From: Eumeta japonica
Taxonomy: Eukaryota; Arthropoda; Insecta; Lepidoptera; Psychidae
Direction: 5' to 3'
DNA: 64,000 nt
Assembly: GCA_005406025.1 (NCBI GenBank)
Contig: BGZK01001318.1
Span: 62,001-126,000 of the forward strand
Within the stretch, counting starts at the first letter, position 1, and every line of letters begins with the position of its first letter. The notes beneath the pieces were generated by a model. It made no database searches, was not told where the DNA came from, and saw only the letters and a program-made list of their open reading frames with translations. Below, one piece after another: positions 58,656 to 64,000 of the stretch. A program made the translations under genes and the position numbers.

Positions 58656-59304
58656 TGTAACGGCGATTTCGGCTATCGCCGCGTAAGCCCGCACCCCGGA
58701 TTGCCTCTCTTCACGATGCGCACGCTTCTTTCTTTGGTCGGCGGATTTCTTGCGTGTGGCGGCGTGGTCAATAATGATGGACAGCGTTTCTTTCTTTCAG
58801 ACTTTATTAAGCCGAGCTTCACAAGATGACGGTTGGCTAGCAACTGTGTCGGATGCACCACTCCCACTGCATTTTATGGGTGGTGCATCCGTTGCACATG
58901 TGAGTTGCATACATTTTTAATTGGGGAGGCGTGGCCATGCACTTAATTCACATATGCATTATCAAACATGCATTGGCGCCACTAGCGCCTGAGACACCGA
59001 TTAGCGGCCGTACCGTAACGACGGCCGCTTTTTAAGGCCTATCATTGGTCCTCCCCACCAAAGCACGATTTCGTATGCAACTCACACGCACATTACATTT
59101 CAAATATTCAATTAATCAATACAAAATTTTAACAAACAAATATTTTCCTTAAAAACTAGTCCCTACCCGGGTAATTAAAAAACTATGCAGAAAAATTCTT
59201 TAATATAAAACACACACAAATATAAAACACTTATTACAAAATAATTCTCATATAAGACATAATGCAATTTTAAATTTATATCAATTACGCGGCTGTCCGT
59301 AACA
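58656..59304 (-). repeat. 5' LTR of the Pao element
   Basis: 649 bp, ends TG...CA in both orientations as for other LTR elements. On the minus strand it lies upstream of gag and should carry the promoter and poly(A) signals. Near-identity to the left LTR indicates a recent insertion. Confidence 0.95.
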
Positions 59305-59309
59305 CCAGG
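59305..59309. repeat. Target-site duplication, right (CCAGG)
   Basis: Partner of 52918-52922. The intact duplication shows both LTRs came from a single integration, with no later exchange at the ends. Confidence 0.9.
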
Positions 59310-60059
59310 AATTCAATTATTTACATAAAAGATGACGCAAGCCATGATCTGTTTATTAATCGGTTCTTCAATAGCTTTCCTTACGAATTTCAGTACGACC
59401 TATCTATCGTGTTACTTATAACAGTGCACTTTTCTATCACTGTCGAGGCTTGTGCACTTGGGCATGAGCCCCTCATCAACTCTTTCATATGCTTTACTAT
59501 ATATTGTTTTATTCAAATTTCATTATCGAACTTTGAGTCGAACGCGAGCCTACATTCGCGAGACTTAGCACGCAGGCTGGATGCCTCACATGCCACCTAC
59601 TCCTATCCTATCTAATATATTTTTTAAATACATACACAATAATCACTGTTTTTGTTACACGATGAATCATATTTGTTTCCAACAAAGAACAGATACGCGT
59701 TCGCTGACTCACTAGGTATTCTTCGACGGTTCAATAGCTGTCATTATTTCTATATTTCAAACATACGTATAAATCCTAAAAGTTATAGATATATATATAT
59801 ATATATACACATCATTCATTTATATTGACATACATACATAACAGAATTTATGTTGTATGTGTATTTTATTTAAATTTAAATTTTCTCTCGTCGGAAAGCA
59901 AAAATTAACGCACAACACTTGCTGATGATTATTAAAAAAAGTGGAAGAAGCTAATATCCATCCGTATAATTACAGAATCCTATTTAGGTGTACAGCAAGA
60001 GTGAAGTGGTCATCATTGCGTTAACATTAGCAGTCTGTTCCTTACATACGTATCAACAA

Positions 60060-60777
60060 TCCTGAAATCCAGCGTGTAGCAATCTGAAATACGCCAGCGA
60101 TAGAGCGGCGGCGCTGTGTTTACACGGAGCAGCGCACGCAGCCGGCGCGCGGGCCGCCCGCCTGCACACCGCGCCCCGGCGCTCGCGGGCCGCGGCTCGA
60201 CCAACTTACGCTTTGTTCGCACATACTCCCGAAATCCAGAAACTTACGGCCTGATTTCAGTACGTCGCCTGCCTGAATACCTGGTGAAATGATGCATGAA
60301 ATGACATTTTATTGATTTCGTGGCAAGACTGCTTAATAGTGCACTGTTAAAAAAAATTGACTATATTCTATTCAATGAAAACAGTTTTGCTGACATCCTT
60401 GGAAATTGGCGTTGATTTTCGCTTCTATAGGATCCGCCTTCTGTTTGGTGAAAAACGCTCAAAGCGTCTAATGAATCCAACAGATATAGAAATTATGAGG
60501 AGAGGGAGCCGAAGGGAGCGTGGCGTTTAGGAGAGGGGCCGGGGGTAGTGTTCCTCACGGCGTGGTCGCGTAGTAACCTGTTGGGCGGGCGGAGGACGGA
60601 GAGTGGAGGGCGGCGTATCGACCGGGCGCGGCGGTTGCTCCTCAGTCTCGGCCAGGCCGCGATCTTGAGCACACGCATCAAACGGGCCGCCGCGAGTGCT
60701 TGACAGTGCCGGCGCCGCAGTCCACGGCCGACGGGGACAATGATGTCCGTCAACCCAACGACCAAACTTTAATTCAG
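60060..60777 (+). promoter_or_regulatory. GC-rich island, possible promoter or first exon
   Basis: Two GC- and CpG-rich blocks (60100-60215 and 60490-60750) in otherwise AT-rich DNA. The second ends in ATTCAG|GTAACA (donor at 60778), a good splice donor on the + strand. An ATGATG at about 60742 would give only an 11-codon frame before TAA, so an exon here would be 5' UTR. Minus-strand frames (60493-60765, 60527-60784) are Pro/Arg-rich without domains. The gene it would serve is outside the window. Confidence 0.35.
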
Positions 60778-61664
60778 GTAACATTATATTTCTGACTGTA
60801 CGCGCCGGCTGCCATCGCTTGGGCTCCTTTGGTTAAATTTAACCGTAAACCGTGAATGCAACGCGTGCAACCGGCTATTTCGGCTGGAAGTGTAACCCGA
60901 ACGATTGTTGACATATAATTATGATTCAATATGGCGTAATTCTAAACTAGCGCATGCGACGCCACGACGAGGAAATGATGCAGACGTGCCGATTAAAGAA
61001 GTTGAAAAGTTTTCCTCACAATGCAACTCGATAGGCACCCAAACGTTTTTTTTCTGTATTTCTCGACGATTTTTTTTCTAAAGTATCACATAAAATCATT
61101 AGACAATCTCGATTGGCTCCGTATTTTTTCTGACTACAATGAACTTTGATCTGATAAATATCTAGAGTATTAGCAGACACCTCATCTCTTCAACTGGGTT
61201 TATATACAATTGTCTTTCAAACAACAACACAAGTAGGCAGTCGACTAGTTTAAATTTATTTCTTCATCGAATTGCGCAATTTTACTTCACTTTTGAACAA
61301 TGAAATATGCTTGAAGTTTGTTCCTAAGATCTGTATAAGGTTAAAGGTTAAATGAACAGTATTCGCCGGTATAAATTGAATTTACTTTTTAATATGAACA
61401 ATACTTGCTCAAATGAGATGGAATATTTTAATTTTTTGGTTGTCTGAATTGCTTATAATCAGCTACCCTCATATTAAGACTTTCTTACTTTTATTCTATT
61501 AAAGTAGACATAGTTTTTGAGATTTACTATACGATAAGAATTTTCGTACTACAATTGTGAAAGTAATGTAAAATTTTAATGATATAAATGACTATACCGC
61601 AGTAATATTATATTTGTTTTCCTTATCAAACAAAAATTGACAATGTTTATTTAAATGTTTTCGA

Positions 61665-61720
61665 TTTGTATAATGTTATTTAATTAATATTTTTATATTA
61701 ATTAAATAACATAATACAAA
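61665..61720. repeat. 26-bp hairpin, 4-base loop
   Basis: 61665-61690 pairs with 61695-61720 with a single mismatch around loop TTTT; stem core ATGTTATTTAATTAATAT. AT-only apart from a few bases. Just downstream the words AAATTTAATATTTTTATATT partly repeat the stem. Confidence 0.75.
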
Positions 61721-63377
61721 TTAAATTTAATATTTTTATATTTGGCATATTATAACGAAAGACATATTTTACCTTACATATGTATGACATATAAAAAGCG
61801 AAGATTTGATTAAAATTAAGTTCATTATTAATTGAAGCTCGAGAACTAAGGATTCATAATTAAACCAAAATTTATCAGTTGACACATGAAAACACATAGT
61901 TCAACGTAAAAAATTAAAACTGGAAACGCGTAGGTATTATTAATAATGTCTATCTAGACCGGTCTATACGACAACCGTTACTTTGGATATTGACTTAGTT
62001 CTAAGGTGAATTATAGATGCTGATTACGAAGTCTGAATTAGCGCCGTGGAGAAGCGATCCCTTTGTATCTTTGGAGTCAGAGTATCCTTGTAAGTCCGAC
62101 GTGCTGATAGAAATTCGACAGGATGGTGTGGTTTAAAAAAAAGGTGTAGCAAGCAAATGGGTGTGCTGTGATTTAGGCATCTGATAAAAATGAATGTAAG
62201 TTGATTAATTAAAGAAATCCACAGAGTTGATAAATGTGATGGAAGAATTGACAAGGAATCAACTATGAAGTTTTCTGCAGACTAAACTGGTTGCGCATTA
62301 AGAACCGAATTTTTAGTGTCCGAAATCAGTAGATTAGATAAAAAAAACGTTGAAAATAATTTTTTTCGTGAAAATTTTAATTCACCAATCAAACACCAAA
62401 TGCGATTTCAGACTACAGTTCCACTACATGATTTTAACTAGGATTAAATTAAATTGAGAACCTCTTGGTGGGTACGTCGAAGATAATGTTAAGCCGTTGG
62501 TGGTGGACATTTTCACTACATTCGTGACGGTCGCTTGCAGTAAGTACTGGGCCAGCATGAAGATCTTAAAGTCCGAGTCCTCTCAATTTAAAAGCAAACT
62601 ATTGTAGGGTAATATGGTCCTGCACTAAGAGTGATAAAAATCCTGTCGCATAATTAAATAAAATGGTTAATTCGCCATATTTCTCAAATATAAAATACAC
62701 AGTTCTGAAATTCGAATATATGTATTTTAATTGTTTTTAAGTCTAAATTCATTTTCCATCTAACGACATTTTACCACTGGTGATCTTTAAAAACGTTGAA
62801 ACGTTGTCCTACCAAAAGCTTAAGTATCAATTTTATTTATATAATCTATTTACACAAACCAGCTTTTGTGTAAAATTTGCATCTCTTTGTCTTTTATGGA
62901 ACAGATTTCTAGATTTTTATTGTTACTTACCTCATAAGTAAAACGCATGTCACTAAGGCTTTTACAATTTTAGTTCAACAATACTGAATCTCTCAGGGAT
63001 ATTGTCCATTAATTATTTAAATGCCTAATAACTCTTTTGGGAGTTGAAATTACTCGATACATGTATTTAAAATGGATTTCAGGATTAGTGCACGTGAAAT
63101 CTGCATTAATGTTATTCGACATCAATAAATAACATTTGTTGTTCATTAGTTAAATGTTTTAATACAGGTAGGCGGTCAGACTTTCTAATATTCGATTTAG
63201 TAATTGAATTTTAGCATAGGGCACATAACAGGTATATAACGTGTTTAAATATTTTATTCTTATGAATATTTAAAACACTAATTCTCATATATCAAAATTC
63301 TAACACCTACTGTCCCATAAACATGAGGATGGGCGGGCGTATTTGACCGCACTGCTGTAATGTATACGTATATAATG

Positions 63378-63600
63378 CACTAGCTTTCGCCCGCGTCTGC
63401 CCCCACGTGGCATAAAAATAAATACTTCTTCTTTTACAGGCTATGGTCTTCATTTCAATCATAACACCCGTCCCTGTCCTGCTCTCTGTTTCGGTTCCGG
63501 TCCACTGCCTATTCCGGTCCTGGTTGTGTCTTATTTGCCATCCCACTCTTGTTTCGTGCTTTGCTCGTGATTGCATTGTTCTCTCACGTAGGTGCAATAA
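63378..63600 (+). repeat. ACTAGCTTTCGCCCGCG-type dispersed repeat
   Basis: Opens CACTAGCTTTCGCCCGCGTC and continues into a TC-rich tract (CTGTTTCGGTTCCGGTCCAC) like those at 8660 and 14895. It recalls 3' regions of lepidopteran RTE-like elements. The open frames on both strands at 63307-63634 arise from it. Confidence 0.5.
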
Positions 63601-64000
63601 TTGCTACTGTTTATATAAGTATGTAGTTAGATAGGCATATACTTATGTGTTGTCCATGGTTTCTTGATACCGAAACGTGAGATTTCTACCTCATGAAACT
63701 AATATATATATATATTCGATATATATTGTGAAATGAGTTTCGATATGGTTTTCCTCTTAAATGTCGTGATTCAGACCTTTTTTCAAGGGGGGAGTGGATG
63801 TTTAACACGGTTTTTATCTGGAATTGGAGCTTTCGGCAGTCAAAGCACGCCCCGATAACCGTTATCAGCGAGTTACCGTCGCTATCTCTGAAATAGTGAT
63901 TTACACAACGCTACTGATTTGTGCATCTGACATATTTGACGCTATTGCCGCATCGAGAATGATATTTGATGGTTATTTGCGTCGAATGACAATATTGCGA

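Larger units (their letters stand above)
52923..59304 (-). mobile_element. BEL/Pao LTR retrotransposon, rearranged
   Basis: Complete LTR-to-LTR insertion of 6.38 kb in minus orientation. LTRs 52923-53567 and 58656-59304 both read TGTAACGG...CCGTAACA on the + strand and are flanked by the 5-bp duplication CCAGG. Downstream of the 5' LTR (right side) is a primer-binding site matching tRNA-Tyr; a purine tract precedes the 3' LTR. Internal coding order is Gag (DUF1759 and zinc knuckle), protease, reverse transcriptase with YVDD, RNase H, integrase C-terminal part and DUF5641, which is Pao order. There is no envelope. Several frameshifts break the polyprotein. The zinc-binding part and most of the integrase core are missing, so this copy cannot move unaided. 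Confidence 0.95.
59310..64000. other. Right flank, no confident gene
   Basis: AT-rich DNA with a GC-rich island (60060-60780), (TA)n runs near 59788-59808 and 63702-63725, a long hairpin (61665-61720), and lepidopteran-type repeat wording at 63378-63600 (CACTAGCTTTCGCCCGCG...). Frames 59409-59615, 62024-62254 and 63307-63597 have no recognised domain; the last lies within the repeat. Confidence 0.5.

Noticed and set aside
1..64000. CRISPR arrays, operons or bacterial genes
   Set aside because: No regularly spaced repeats or bacterial gene structure; split eukaryotic gene and insect retroelements instead.

Overview
The window reads as nuclear DNA of an insect, most likely a lepidopteran. It is AT-rich, has no bacterial-type operons, and its one convincing host gene is split into small GC-richer exons by long introns with GT-AG borders. 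The lepidopteran guess rests on dispersed repeats that resemble moth and butterfly genomic repeats: a LINE family whose 3' end reads AAATCAAATCAAAAATATCTTTAT on the + strand, ACTAGCTGACCC-type element ends, and ACCGACTTCAAA tails. That part is recognition from memory, not a search.

Layout. 1-3780: upstream sequence with repeats and no supported gene. 3790-46578 (+): a complete SLC23/NAT family transporter gene, 14 coding exons and 13 introns, giving a 598-residue protein; all phases agree and a poly(A) signal follows at 46673. Its introns carry most of the repeats: a hairpin MITE-like unit, SINE-like fragments, copies of one LINE family, a decayed mariner transposase (19071-20093), a GT microsatellite and several near-perfect hairpins. 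47515-48360 (+): relic of an uncharacterised multi-copy invertebrate protein family, abutted by a LINE 3' end (48346-49128, -). 49130-52917: no gene seen. 52923-59304 (-): a BEL/Pao LTR retrotransposon with 645/649-bp LTRs, a 5-bp target duplication (CCAGG), a primer-binding site matching the 3' end of tRNA-Tyr, and gag-pol broken by frameshifts and an internal deletion in the integrase. 59310-64000: mostly unassigned, with a GC-rich island (60.06-60.78 kb) that may be the promoter or first exon of a neighbouring gene, and a long hairpin at 61.7 kb.

How the parts relate. The transporter is the only functional host locus I can support; everything else is mobile or decayed DNA in or beside it. 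No previously undescribed multi-gene system is visible. The most unusual items are the rearranged Pao element (near-identical LTRs but a scrambled integrase), the decayed uncharacterised-family relic, and the cluster of long near-perfect hairpins.
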